Source of the DNA: Paraburkholderia tuberum STM678
Lineage (GTDB): Bacteria; Pseudomonadota; Gammaproteobacteria; Burkholderiales; Burkholderiaceae
Assembly: GCF_902833905.1 (NCBI RefSeq)
Contig: NZ_CADFGP010000011.1
Coordinates: forward strand, 1 to 64,000
Length of the DNA: 64,000 bases
Direction of reading: 5' to 3'
Positions 19,888 to 27,723 of this stretch are shown in pieces; position 1 is the stretch's first letter; every line of letters starts with the position of its first letter. The notes beneath the pieces are model-generated. The model was given only the letters and a program-made list of their open reading frames with translations, was not told the DNA's origin and searched no databases. The position numbers and the translations under genes are program-made.

Positions 19888-20373
19888 TCAACCGCGCAGA
19901 TTCGACACACATCGCTGCAGCACCTTGCGCAGCGTATCGACCGGGATTTCCGTTACTCCGTCCAGCATGGACGCTTCGAGCGCGTCGATCGCCGAATCGC
20001 ATTCCTGCAGTACCCGACGCCCTTCGTCGGTCAGAAACAGATGAATCAGTCGACCGTGGGTAGGATGCCCCACGCGTCCGACCCAACCGTTGGCTTCCAT
20101 CGTCTTGACGACTTCGTTGGCCGACTGCGGCGTGATGAACGAGCGTTCGGCGAGTTTCGCATTGGTCATCGCGCCGCTGGCGCTGATGACGGAGAGCGCG
20201 GTGAACTGAGGCAAGGTCAGCCCGAATTCACCCAGTACATCGATCAAACTGCGTTTGAGCAGGCGGTCGAGTTGGCCGACCACATAGGAAACGCGGGAAG
20301 GTGGCGCACCGGTTTTCGTTGAACCGGCCTGTTTGGCAAGGGGCGTTCGCCGCTTCTCCATTGTCTTGATCAT
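19888..20373 (-). CDS. MarR-family regulator 1 of the hydroxycinnamate cluster
   Basis: This 161-residue winged-helix regulator has [13 protein letters not shown], then the recognition part [28 protein letters not shown] and the wing with [13 protein letters not shown]. It is divergent from the aromatic acid MFS gene and is a clear paralogue of the second MarR protein at 22817-23326 (same layout, near-identical RSxITPQ and VVKxMEANGWV). MarR proteins of this type usually bind the CoA thioester of the hydroxycinnamate and release DNA. Palindromes in the divergent promoter match the one beside ech. Confidence 0.88.
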   Translation of the reverse strand: MIKTMEKRRTPLAKQAGSTKTGAPPSRVSYVVGQLDRLLKRSLIDVLGEFGLTLPQFTALSVISASGAMTNAKLAERSFITPQSANEVVKTMEANGWVGRVGHPTHGRLIHLFLTDEGRRVLQECDSAIDALEASMLDGVTEIPVDTLRKVLQRCVSNLRG

Positions 20374-20390
20374 TATCAGGTTGCCTTAGG
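20374..20390. promoter_or_regulatory. weak MarR-type operator at the MarR 1 start codon
   Basis: TATCAGGTTGCCTTAGG shares 12 of 17 positions with the palindrome at 23372-23388. It directly abuts the start codon of the MarR gene, where binding would block its own expression. Confidence 0.45.
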
Positions 20391-20424
20391 TGTTTCTACC
20401 AGGCATATCATATTCTACTTTCAA

Positions 20425-20441
20425 TATCAGGCCTCCTGAGA
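20425..20441. promoter_or_regulatory. MarR-type operator between MarR 1 and MFS gene
   Basis: TATCAGGCCTCCTGAGA is an imperfect palindrome sharing 14 of 17 positions with the perfect palindrome upstream of ech. It sits in the divergent promoter region 52-68 bp from the MarR start. Confidence 0.65.
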
Positions 20442-20595
20442 CTAGACTCATCGTCAATTCCGGGGGCGCTGTGGGAAGGATTCTGATAAGTGGCGCAAGA
20501 TCATTGTCAGAAATCTTCTCCTTCCCATGGCCGCTTCGTCGAAGAACGAAGCGTGGCTCGCCTCTGGCAATTCAATCAAAGGTGAAGGAGACGTC

Positions 20596-21825
20596 ATGTC
20601 AAGTGTTGCTAATCGGTCGAGTGCGGTGGGCTCCAGTACTGCACTAACGTTGGCATTGTGCTTTCTCGTCGCGGTGTTGGAGGGTATCGACCTGCAGTCC
20701 ACTGGCGTTGCGGCGCCTCGAATGGCGCATGAGTTCGGCTTGTCGGTCAGCCAGTTGGGGCTCGCTTTCAGCGCCGGCATGTTGGGGCTTTTGCCGGGCG
20801 CGATGATCGGTGGCAGACTCGCCGACCGGATCGGCCGCAAGCGCGTTCTGATGATCTCGATGGCGATTTTCGGCATCTTCTCGATTGCGACCGCGCAAGT
20901 CTGGAGTTTCGAAAGTCTGCTGATTGCTCGCGTGCTGACGGGCATCGGGCTCGGCGGCGCGATGCCGAACCTGATCGCGTTGTCGTCCGAGGCGGTCGAT
21001 GCGCGTCACCGCAACACGGCGGTTAGCGTCATGTATTGCGGTATGCCACTCGGCGGCGCGCTTGCCGCATTGATCGCCGTACTGAGCGCGGGTGCTACCG
21101 CGTGGCGTCATATCTTCTACGTGGGCGGAGTCGGACCGCTGATCATCATTCCGCTGCTGATGGCATTGCTGCCTGAGTCGCGCGAATTCGCCACCGAATC
21201 GCGGGAATTCACGACGGCGGACAAGCCGCTCCTTTCGACGCGCGAAGTCCTGTTCGGCGAGGGGCGCGCCGCCGCGACGATCGGTATCTGGATCAGCTTC
21301 TTCTGCACGCTGATCGTTCTTTACTTCCTGCTGAACTGGCTGCCTTCGTTGACCGTGGGGCGCGGCATGAGCCGTTCGCAGGCCGGGATTGCCCAGATCT
21401 GTTTCAACGTCGGCAGTGTGATCGGCGTACTCGGCATCGGTCTGCTGATGGACCGCTTCAGACAAGGCCTGTCAGTCACGGCAATCTATGCGTGCATAGT
21501 CGGTGCATTGGTCGCGCTTTCGCAAGTCGCCAGCATCGAGACGCTGTCCGTTGCCGTGCTGTTTGCCGGAATGGGCGTCGTCGGTGCGCAGTCGATGCTG
21601 TATTCGCTGTCCGCCGCCAGCTATCCGACCAGCGTGCGGGGTACGGGAGTCGGCGCCGCGGTGGCGGTGGGACGCGTCGGCTCGATTGTCGGCCCCGTAG
21701 CCGCCGGGCAATTGCTTGCGATGGGAAAGAGCTCAGCGCTCGTCATCGGCGCGAGCGTGCCGGTGACGATCATCGCGGCGATTACGGCATTGCTCGTCAT
21801 TCGCTCCAACGCCGCGAAACGCTAA
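20596..21825 (+). CDS. MFS aromatic acid:H+ symporter (AAHS/MhpT-like)
   Basis: This 409-residue, 12-helix importer has LEGIDLQSTGVAAPRMAHEFGLS in helix 1 and the loop GGRLADRIGRKRVL typical of 4-hydroxybenzoate or 3-hydroxyphenylpropionate symporters (PcaK, MhpT). The start is ATG 20596 with GGTGAAGGAGACGTC; the open frame from 20527 lacks homology. Next to the ferulate genes and under a MarR promoter, it probably imports ferulate, p-coumarate or a related acid. It ends at a strong terminator. Confidence 0.88.
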   Translation: MSSVANRSSAVGSSTALTLALCFLVAVLEGIDLQSTGVAAPRMAHEFGLSVSQLGLAFSAGMLGLLPGAMIGGRLADRIGRKRVLMISMAIFGIFSIATAQVWSFESLLIARVLTGIGLGGAMPNLIALSSEAVDARHRNTAVSVMYCGMPLGGALAALIAVLSAGATAWRHIFYVGGVGPLIIIPLLMALLPESREFATESREFTTADKPLLSTREVLFGEGRAAATIGIWISFFCTLIVLYFLLNWLPSLTVGRGMSRSQAGIAQICFNVGSVIGVLGIGLLMDRFRQGLSVTAIYACIVGALVALSQVASIETLSVAVLFAGMGVVGAQSMLYSLSAASYPTSVRGTGVGAAVAVGRVGSIVGPVAAGQLLAMGKSSALVIGASVPVTIIAAITALLVIRSNAAKR

Positions 21826-21846
21826 CTCTTCGTTGATGGACCCAAC

Positions 21847-21877
21847 TGGCCCGGCGTTTTCGCGCCGGGCCATTTTT
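21847..21877. terminator. strong bidirectional terminator between MFS and amidohydrolase genes
   Basis: A perfect 10-bp stem TGGCCCGGCG/CGCCGGGCCA over loop TTTTCG is followed by TTTTT on the plus strand. It lies between the two convergent stops (21825 and 21884). Confidence 0.93.
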
Positions 21878-21883
21878 CATGTG

Positions 21884-22783
21884 TCATTCGTGATTCGTCG
21901 TGCCTCGGACCCGCAGATCAAGCAACCTGACGGCGTTCTCCTTCAGAACGAGCGGCTTTACTTCGGGCTTGATGTCGAGCGTATCGAAGTCTTCGAGCCA
22001 GCGGTCCGGGCGGATCAGTGGGAAGTCGGACGCGAACAGCACCTTGTTGCGCAACAGCGTGTTCGCATACTTGACCAGCTCGGGCGAAAAGTACTTCGGC
22101 GACCAGCCCGACAGATCGATATACACGTTCGGCTTGTGCAGCGCGATCGACAGCGCCTGCTCCTGCCATGGCCAGGAGGGATGCGCGATCACGATCTTCA
22201 TGTCGGGGAAGTCGGCGGCGACATCGTCGAGGTAGATCGGCTCCGAATACTTGAGGCGCAAACCGCCGCCGCCGCGCATGCCCGAGCCCATGCCCGAGTG
22301 TCCACTGTGAAATACCGCCGGCAGCCGGTACTCGGCAATCACTTCGTAGAGCGGGTATGCCATGCGGTCGTTGGCGAAGAAACCCTGCATCGTGGGGTGA
22401 AACTTGAAACCGCGCACGCCGTGCTCCTCGATGAGCCGCCGCGCTTCGCGCGCGCCGAACTTGCCTTTGTGCGGATCGATGCTGGCGAACGCGATCATGA
22501 TGTCGGAGTTTTTCTGCGCGAACTCCGCGACCTCTTCGTTCGAAATGCGACGGCGCCCGATGTTCGCTTCGCAGTCGACGGTAAACATCACGAAGCCGAT
22601 ATTGCGCTCCCGATAGTGCTCGATCGTTTCGGGAATGGTCGGGCGGCGCCCTTGTTTGAGCACGGTGCCGAAGTATTTGTCGGCGGCTTCGTCGAATTCT
22701 TTGGCAAACAGGTCCGGTGGTTGGCAGCACGACACCTCGGCATGCACGTGGGTGTCGATGGCCTTCAGTTGATCGATGTTCAA
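21884..22783 (-). CDS. amidohydrolase family 2 protein
   Basis: This 299-residue metal-dependent hydrolase or decarboxylase has IDTHVHAE (metal HxH, about residues 9-15), GVRGFKFHPTMQGF, PAVFHSGHSG, IVIAHPSWPWQ and the terminal LFASDFPLI (Asp). The layout is that of the ACMSD/gamma-resorcylate decarboxylase group. It is co-directional with MarR 2 and 33 bp behind it, so it belongs to the regulator transcript. Homologues accompany ferulate clusters; the substrate is not established by sequence. Confidence 0.85.
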   Translation of the reverse strand: MNIDQLKAIDTHVHAEVSCCQPPDLFAKEFDEAADKYFGTVLKQGRRPTIPETIEHYRERNIGFVMFTVDCEANIGRRRISNEEVAEFAQKNSDIMIAFASIDPHKGKFGAREARRLIEEHGVRGFKFHPTMQGFFANDRMAYPLYEVIAEYRLPAVFHSGHSGMGSGMRGGGGLRLKYSEPIYLDDVAADFPDMKIVIAHPSWPWQEQALSIALHKPNVYIDLSGWSPKYFSPELVKYANTLLRNKVLFASDFPLIRPDRWLEDFDTLDIKPEVKPLVLKENAVRLLDLRVRGTTNHE

Positions 22784-22816
22784 TGGGGTCTCCTATGTGT
22801 AATTAAAGCTGATGCG

Positions 22817-23326
22817 TCAGGCTGCGCGAAGATTGCGCACGCACGTCAACAGCAGGTTTTTCAGCATCTGTGAATCGTGTTCATCGATTTCGCCGAGCAT
22901 CGATTGCTCGACCCTGTCAGCGGTACCGTCGCACTGAGCCAGCAATGTTTCGCCGGCCTTCGTCAGCGACAGCAGCCCGACGCGACGGTTGAGCGGACCG
23001 GCCACGCGCGTCACCCATCCATTCGCTTCCATCGATTTGACGACCGCGCTGGCCGCTTGCGGCGTGATCAACGAGCGCTGCGCGAGCTGTGCGTTCGACG
23101 AACGTGCGCGCGCTCGCAGCACCGACAGCGCGGTGTATTGCGGCAACGTCAGACCATGCGAGGCAAGCGCTTCGGAAAGCTGCCGCGTGAGAATCTTGTC
23201 GAGCTGCCCGGCCAGGTAGCTGAGACGCACCGGAGCGGCAGCGTGCCTTCGATCGCGCAGGTTGCGCCGCGCCGTGGCGCGCGCTGTCGATTCAGACCCT
23301 GACGGCTTTCTCGTGATCGTCGGCAT
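22817..23326 (-). CDS. MarR-family regulator 2, divergent from ech
   Basis: This 169-residue winged-helix protein has SYLAGQLDKILTRQL, LTLPQYTALSVLRA, and the recognition helix with RSLITPQAASAVVKSMEANGWV. A basic, Arg-rich N-terminal extension covers residues 1-30. It is the likely repressor of ech-vdh-fcs, with inducer feruloyl-CoA or p-coumaroyl-CoA as in FerR/FerC/CouR-type regulators (family knowledge, not shown here). A perfect operator-like palindrome lies 46 bp upstream of its start. Confidence 0.9.
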   Translation of the reverse strand: MPTITRKPSGSESTARATARRNLRDRRHAAAPVRLSYLAGQLDKILTRQLSEALASHGLTLPQYTALSVLRARARSSNAQLAQRSLITPQAASAVVKSMEANGWVTRVAGPLNRRVGLLSLTKAGETLLAQCDGTADRVEQSMLGEIDEHDSQMLKNLLLTCVRNLRAA

Positions 23327-23371
23327 AGGCGGTTAGGGGTTTGTACCAAGACTTCGATATTGTACTTTACT

Positions 23372-23388
23372 TATCAGGTCACCTGATA
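23372..23388. promoter_or_regulatory. perfect palindromic operator in the MarR 2/ech promoter
   Basis: TATCAGGT-C-ACCTGATA is an exact 8-1-8 palindrome between the divergent MarR and ech starts, 48 bp before the ech ATG. A related copy is in the other MarR promoter (20425-20441). The AT-rich flank TTGTACTTTACT fits a promoter. Confidence 0.85.
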
Positions 23389-23435
23389 TTAAATTGAGTT
23401 CAGGCCGCGAGGGCGGCATTGATACGGAGAAGCAG

Positions 23436-24263
23436 ATGAGTTACGAAGGACGCTGGAAAACGGTCAAGGTCGCGGTGGAAGGCGGAATCGCCTGGGTCAC
23501 GTTCAATCGTCCGGATAAGCGCAACGCGATGAGCCCGACGCTGAACAAGGAAATGATCGACGTTCTCGAGACGCTCGAACTCGACGCCGAAGCCCAGGTT
23601 CTCGTGTTGACCGGCGAAGGCAGTGCATGGACGGCCGGCATGGACCTGAAGGAATATTTCCGCGAAGTGGACGCGGGCCCGGATGTGCTGCAGGAGCGGA
23701 TTCGCCGCGACGCGAGCCGCTGGCAATGGCAATTGCTGCGCATGTACTCAAAGCCGACGATCGCCATGGTCAACGGCTGGTGCTTCGGCGGTGGCTTCTC
23801 TCCGCTCGTCGCCTGCGATCTCGCGATCGCCGCGGACGAAGCCGTGTTCGGCCTGTCCGAAATCAACTGGGGTATCCCGCCGGGCAACCTCGTGAGCAAG
23901 GCGATGGCCGATACCGTCGGTCATCGTGAAGCGCTGTACTACATCATGACGGGCGACACCTTCACGGGTCCGCAAGCCGCGAAGATGGGTCTGGTGAACA
24001 AAAGCGTGCCGCTCGCGCAACTGCGCGACGAAACGATCGCGCTCGCGGCGAAGCTGCTGAACAAGAACCCGGTCGTGCTGCGCAACGCGAAGCATGGCTT
24101 CAAGCGTTCGCGCGAACTCACATGGGAGCAGAACGAAGACTACCTGTACGCGAAGCTCGACCAGGCGAACTATCGCGATCCGGAAGGCGGCCGCGAACAG
24201 GGCCTCAAGCAGTTCCTCGACGACAAGAGCATCAAGCCGGGCTTGCAGACCTACAAGCGCTAA
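23436..24263 (+). CDS. ech: p-hydroxycinnamoyl-CoA (feruloyl-CoA) hydratase/lyase
   Basis: This crotonase-fold enzyme hydrates feruloyl-CoA and splits it to vanillin plus acetyl-CoA. It has 275 residues from ATG 23436 behind ACGGAGAAGCAG. The sequence follows the Pseudomonas enzyme closely: NAMSPTLNKEM, WTAGMDLKEYF, the oxyanion region NGWCFGGGFSPLVACD, and catalytic Glu142 in GLSEINWGIPPG (Glu143 of the Pseudomonas HCHL). The C-terminus keeps LTWEQNEDYLYAKLDQ. It is the first gene of the catabolic operon, read away from MarR 2. Confidence 0.96.
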   Translation: MSYEGRWKTVKVAVEGGIAWVTFNRPDKRNAMSPTLNKEMIDVLETLELDAEAQVLVLTGEGSAWTAGMDLKEYFREVDAGPDVLQERIRRDASRWQWQLLRMYSKPTIAMVNGWCFGGGFSPLVACDLAIAADEAVFGLSEINWGIPPGNLVSKAMADTVGHREALYYIMTGDTFTGPQAAKMGLVNKSVPLAQLRDETIALAAKLLNKNPVVLRNAKHGFKRSRELTWEQNEDYLYAKLDQANYRDPEGGREQGLKQFLDDKSIKPGLQTYKR

Positions 24264-24301
24264 GCGGCGCACTTCAGCAGGACGACTGAGGAGACGAACA
24301 C

Positions 24302-25753
24302 ATGCATCAAACGAACCTGTTGATTGGCGGCGAGAAACGTGCCGCGTCGAACGGCAAGACCTTCGAGCGCATCAATCCCGCGACGGGGGCGGTGGCCACC
24401 CGCGCCGCGGCGGCCACCGTCGAGGATGCCGATGCGGCCGTCGCCGCGGCGGCGCGCGCGTTCCCGGCATGGGCGGCGCTCACGCCGACGGAGCGCCGCA
24501 AACGCCTGCTCGCCGCCGCCGAGCGCATGGACGCGCGCACGGCCGAGTTCATCGAGATCGGCGCGGCCGAAACGGGTGCGATGGCGAACTGGTACGGCTT
24601 TAACGTCATGCTCGCGGCCAACATGCTGCGCGAAGCCGCGGCGATGACGACGCAGATCGACGGCGCGGTGATTCCGTCCGACGTGCCGGGCAGCCTCGCA
24701 ATGGCCGTGCGCCAGCCGTGCGGCGTCGTGCTTGGCATGGCGCCGTGGAACGCGCCCGTGATCCTCGCGACGCGCGCGCTCGCCATGCCGCTCGCGTGCG
24801 GCAACACGGTCGTGCTGAAGGCATCGGAAGGTTGTCCCGGCGTGCATGCGCTGATCGGCGAAGCGCTGAACGACGCGGGTCTCGGCGAAGGCGTCGTCAA
24901 CGTGCTCACGCATGCGCCGGAAGACGCGCCCGCGATCGTCGAGCGTCTGGTCGCGAATCCTGCCGTGAAGCGTGTGAATTTCACCGGTTCGACGCGTGTC
25001 GGCCGCATCGTCGCCGAGCTGTCCGCGCGCCATCTGAAACCCGCGTTGCTCGAACTGGGCGGCAAGGCGCCGGTGCTCGTGCTCGACGACGCGGACCTCG
25101 ACGCTGCCGTCGAGGGCATCGCGTTCGGCGCGTTCTTCAATCAAGGGCAGATCTGCATGTCGACGGAACGCGTGATCGTCGATCGCAAGGTTGCCGATGC
25201 GTTCGTCGAAAAGCTCGTCGCGAAAGCGCGCACGCTGAAGGCAGGCGATCCGACACAGCCGGGCTCGATCCTCGGCACGCTCGAGAGCGAAGCCGCCGCG
25301 CGGCGCATTCGCGCGCTGGTCGAAGACGCCCGCGAAAAGGGTGCGAAGCTGCCGCTCGGTTGCGAGGTGAAAGGCGCGATCATGCAGCCGGTGATCGTCG
25401 AGAACGTGACGCGCGAGATGAAGCTTTATGCCGATGAATCGTTCGGCCCCGTGGTGACGGTGCAGCGCGTGGACGGCGACGAAGAGGCGCTGACGGTCGC
25501 CAACGATAGCGAGTACGGCTTATCGGCCGCCGTGTTCAGCCGCGATATCGCGCGCGCGATGAACGTCGCGAAACGCATCGAGTCGGGCATCTGCCACATC
25601 AACGGCCCGACCGTGCACGACGAGGCGCAGATGCCGTTCGGCGGCGTGAAGGCGAGTGGTTATGGGCGCTTCGGCAGCAAGGCGTCGATTCCCGAGTTCA
25701 CCGAGTTGCGCTGGATCACGGTGCAGACGAGTCCGCGTCATTATCCGATCTAG
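24302..25753 (+). CDS. vdh: vanillin (aromatic aldehyde) dehydrogenase
   Basis: This 483-residue NAD(P)-dependent aldehyde dehydrogenase oxidises vanillin to vanillate, the step after Ech. Catalytic Glu251 is in LLELGGKAPV and the nucleophile Cys285 in GQICMSTER; the cofactor part has FTGSTRVGR. The ATG at 24302 follows GAGGAGACGAACAC, 38 bp after ech. It could also accept 4-hydroxybenzaldehyde from p-coumarate. Assignment to vanillin rests on close family resemblance and on the neighbours. Confidence 0.93.
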   Translation: MHQTNLLIGGEKRAASNGKTFERINPATGAVATRAAAATVEDADAAVAAAARAFPAWAALTPTERRKRLLAAAERMDARTAEFIEIGAAETGAMANWYGFNVMLAANMLREAAAMTTQIDGAVIPSDVPGSLAMAVRQPCGVVLGMAPWNAPVILATRALAMPLACGNTVVLKASEGCPGVHALIGEALNDAGLGEGVVNVLTHAPEDAPAIVERLVANPAVKRVNFTGSTRVGRIVAELSARHLKPALLELGGKAPVLVLDDADLDAAVEGIAFGAFFNQGQICMSTERVIVDRKVADAFVEKLVAKARTLKAGDPTQPGSILGTLESEAAARRIRALVEDAREKGAKLPLGCEVKGAIMQPVIVENVTREMKLYADESFGPVVTVQRVDGDEEALTVANDSEYGLSAAVFSRDIARAMNVAKRIESGICHINGPTVHDEAQMPFGGVKASGYGRFGSKASIPEFTELRWITVQTSPRHYPI

Positions 25754-25825
25754 GCGTCGGCTCCCGGCCGCAACGATTGCGGCCACCCCATCCTTGCATG
25801 AAATGGCACAACTAGGAGACAGGTT

Positions 25826-27706
25826 TTGGAATCGGAGCACAGCCACGCAAGCTCTCTGGCGACCGGATACCGGAGCGTCGCCATCGGAGCGCCTTCAGCG
25901 CGGATCGAGAAACGCGGCGACTGCTGGTACCTCGAGACACTTGAACCTCTGGGTCCGTTTCCGGAGCGCTTTACGGACCGCCTGCTGAGCGGCGCACGCG
26001 CGCATCCCGACCGGCTGCTCGTCGCACGACGCGATGCCGGTGGCGCGTGGCAGGGCATCACGTATGCGCAGATGCTCGAGCGCGCGCGTGCGATCGGGCA
26101 GGCGCTGCTCGATCGCGATCTCAGCGCGGAACGCCCGTTGGTGATCCTGTCGGGCAACAGCGTCGAACATATGCAACTCGCGCTCGGCGCGATGTGGGCG
26201 GGTATCGCTTATGCACCCGTTTCGCCGGCCTATTCGTTGATGTCGGGCGATTACGGAAAGCTGCGCCATGTCCTCGAACTGCTCAAACCGGGTCTGGTCT
26301 ACGCGGACGATATCGGGGCATACACAGCGGCGCTCGATGCCGCGCTGGGAAGCGACGTCGAACGTGTCAGCGCGGTGCCCGCGCCAAACGCGTCGAGAGT
26401 GACGCGCTTCGACACATTGCTCGACACGGCCCCGCGCGACGTCGACGCTGCCAACGCGCGCGTGAACGGCGACACGATTGCGAAGTTCCTGTTCACGTCC
26501 GGCTCGACGAACCTGCCGAAAGCCGTGCCGACGACGCATCGCATGCTGGGCGCAAATCAGCAGATGCTGCTCGAAACCTTTCCGCAGTTCGGCATCGAGC
26601 CGCCGGTCCTCGTCGACTGGCTGCCGTGGAATCACACGTTCGGCGGCAGCCACAACGTCGGCATCGTGCTGTACAACGGCGGCACGCTCTATATCGACGA
26701 CGGCAAACCCGTGGCCGGCAAATTCGACGAGACGCTGCGCAATCTGCGTGAGGTCGCGCCGACCATCTACTTCAACGTGCCGAAGGGTTGGGAAGAACTG
26801 ACCATCGCGCTGGAAAAGGATGCGGCGCTGCGCGAGCGGTTTTTCTCGCGCGTGAAGATGTATTTCTTCGCGGGCGCCGGTCTGTCGCAGGCGGCGTGGG
26901 AGCGTCTCGAGCGCGTAACGCTCGAACATTGCGGAGAACGCATCCGCATCATGGCCGGGCTCGGCATGACCGAGACCGCGCCGTCGTGTCTGTTCACGAC
27001 GGGACCGGTATCGTGCGCCGGCTATATCGGCTTGCCGCCGCCTGGGTGCCAGGCCAAGCTCGCGCCCGTCGATGACAAATTCGAAGCGCGCTTTCGCGGC
27101 CCTCACGTGATGGGCGGTTACTGGCGAGCATCGCCGGCGCTTCAGAGCAGCGTGTTCGACGATGAAGGCTACTACCGCACAGGAGACGCCGTGCGTTTCG
27201 TCGACCCGCAACGTCCCGAACTGGGCCTGATGTTCGATGGCCGCATTGCGGAGGACTTCAAGCTTGCGTCGGGAACGTTCGTCAGCGTCGGGCCGATGCG
27301 CGCGCGCATCATCAGCGAAGGGGCGCCCTACGTTCAGGATGCCGTCATTACGGGGATGAATCGCGACGAAGTGGGCGCGATGATTTTTCCGCGCCTCGAC
27401 GCGTGTCGCTCGTTGGCGGGTTCGCCCGCGGCTGCGAGCGCCGAGGACGTGCTCAACTCGGCCGCCGTGCGAGATTTCTTCAGCGAGCTCGTCGCGCGGC
27501 TGAATCGGAGTGCGACAGGCAGTGCCTCGTTCATTGCCCGCATGCACCTGCTGAGCGTGCCGCCGTCGCTCGACCTCGGCGAGATCACCGACAAAGGCTC
27601 GATCAATCAGCGCGCCGTGCTCCAGCACCGGGCCGCGCTCGTGGAAGCAATGCACGAAGCCGACGTCGCCGAGGCGACCGTGATCCATGCGCGCAGAGGC
27701 AGCTAG
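25826..27706 (+). CDS. fcs: feruloyl-CoA synthase (hydroxycinnamate-CoA ligase)
   Basis: This 626-residue ANL-superfamily ligase activates ferulate with ATP and CoA, the first catabolic step. The adenylation P-loop is FLFTSGSTNLPKAVPTT (about residues 219-235); GLGMTETAP and YYRTGDAVRF are the later core motifs. The best start is TTG 25826 with AGGAG 9 bp upstream; no closer ATG fits. It lies 72 bp behind vdh and 17 bp before the acyl-CoA dehydrogenase gene. Confidence 0.94.
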   Translation: MESEHSHASSLATGYRSVAIGAPSARIEKRGDCWYLETLEPLGPFPERFTDRLLSGARAHPDRLLVARRDAGGAWQGITYAQMLERARAIGQALLDRDLSAERPLVILSGNSVEHMQLALGAMWAGIAYAPVSPAYSLMSGDYGKLRHVLELLKPGLVYADDIGAYTAALDAALGSDVERVSAVPAPNASRVTRFDTLLDTAPRDVDAANARVNGDTIAKFLFTSGSTNLPKAVPTTHRMLGANQQMLLETFPQFGIEPPVLVDWLPWNHTFGGSHNVGIVLYNGGTLYIDDGKPVAGKFDETLRNLREVAPTIYFNVPKGWEELTIALEKDAALRERFFSRVKMYFFAGAGLSQAAWERLERVTLEHCGERIRIMAGLGMTETAPSCLFTTGPVSCAGYIGLPPPGCQAKLAPVDDKFEARFRGPHVMGGYWRASPALQSSVFDDEGYYRTGDAVRFVDPQRPELGLMFDGRIAEDFKLASGTFVSVGPMRARIISEGAPYVQDAVITGMNRDEVGAMIFPRLDACRSLAGSPAAASAEDVLNSAAVRDFFSELVARLNRSATGSASFIARMHLLSVPPSLDLGEITDKGSINQRAVLQHRAALVEAMHEADVAEATVIHARRGS

Positions 27707-27723
27707 TCCAGGGACAGGAACAA

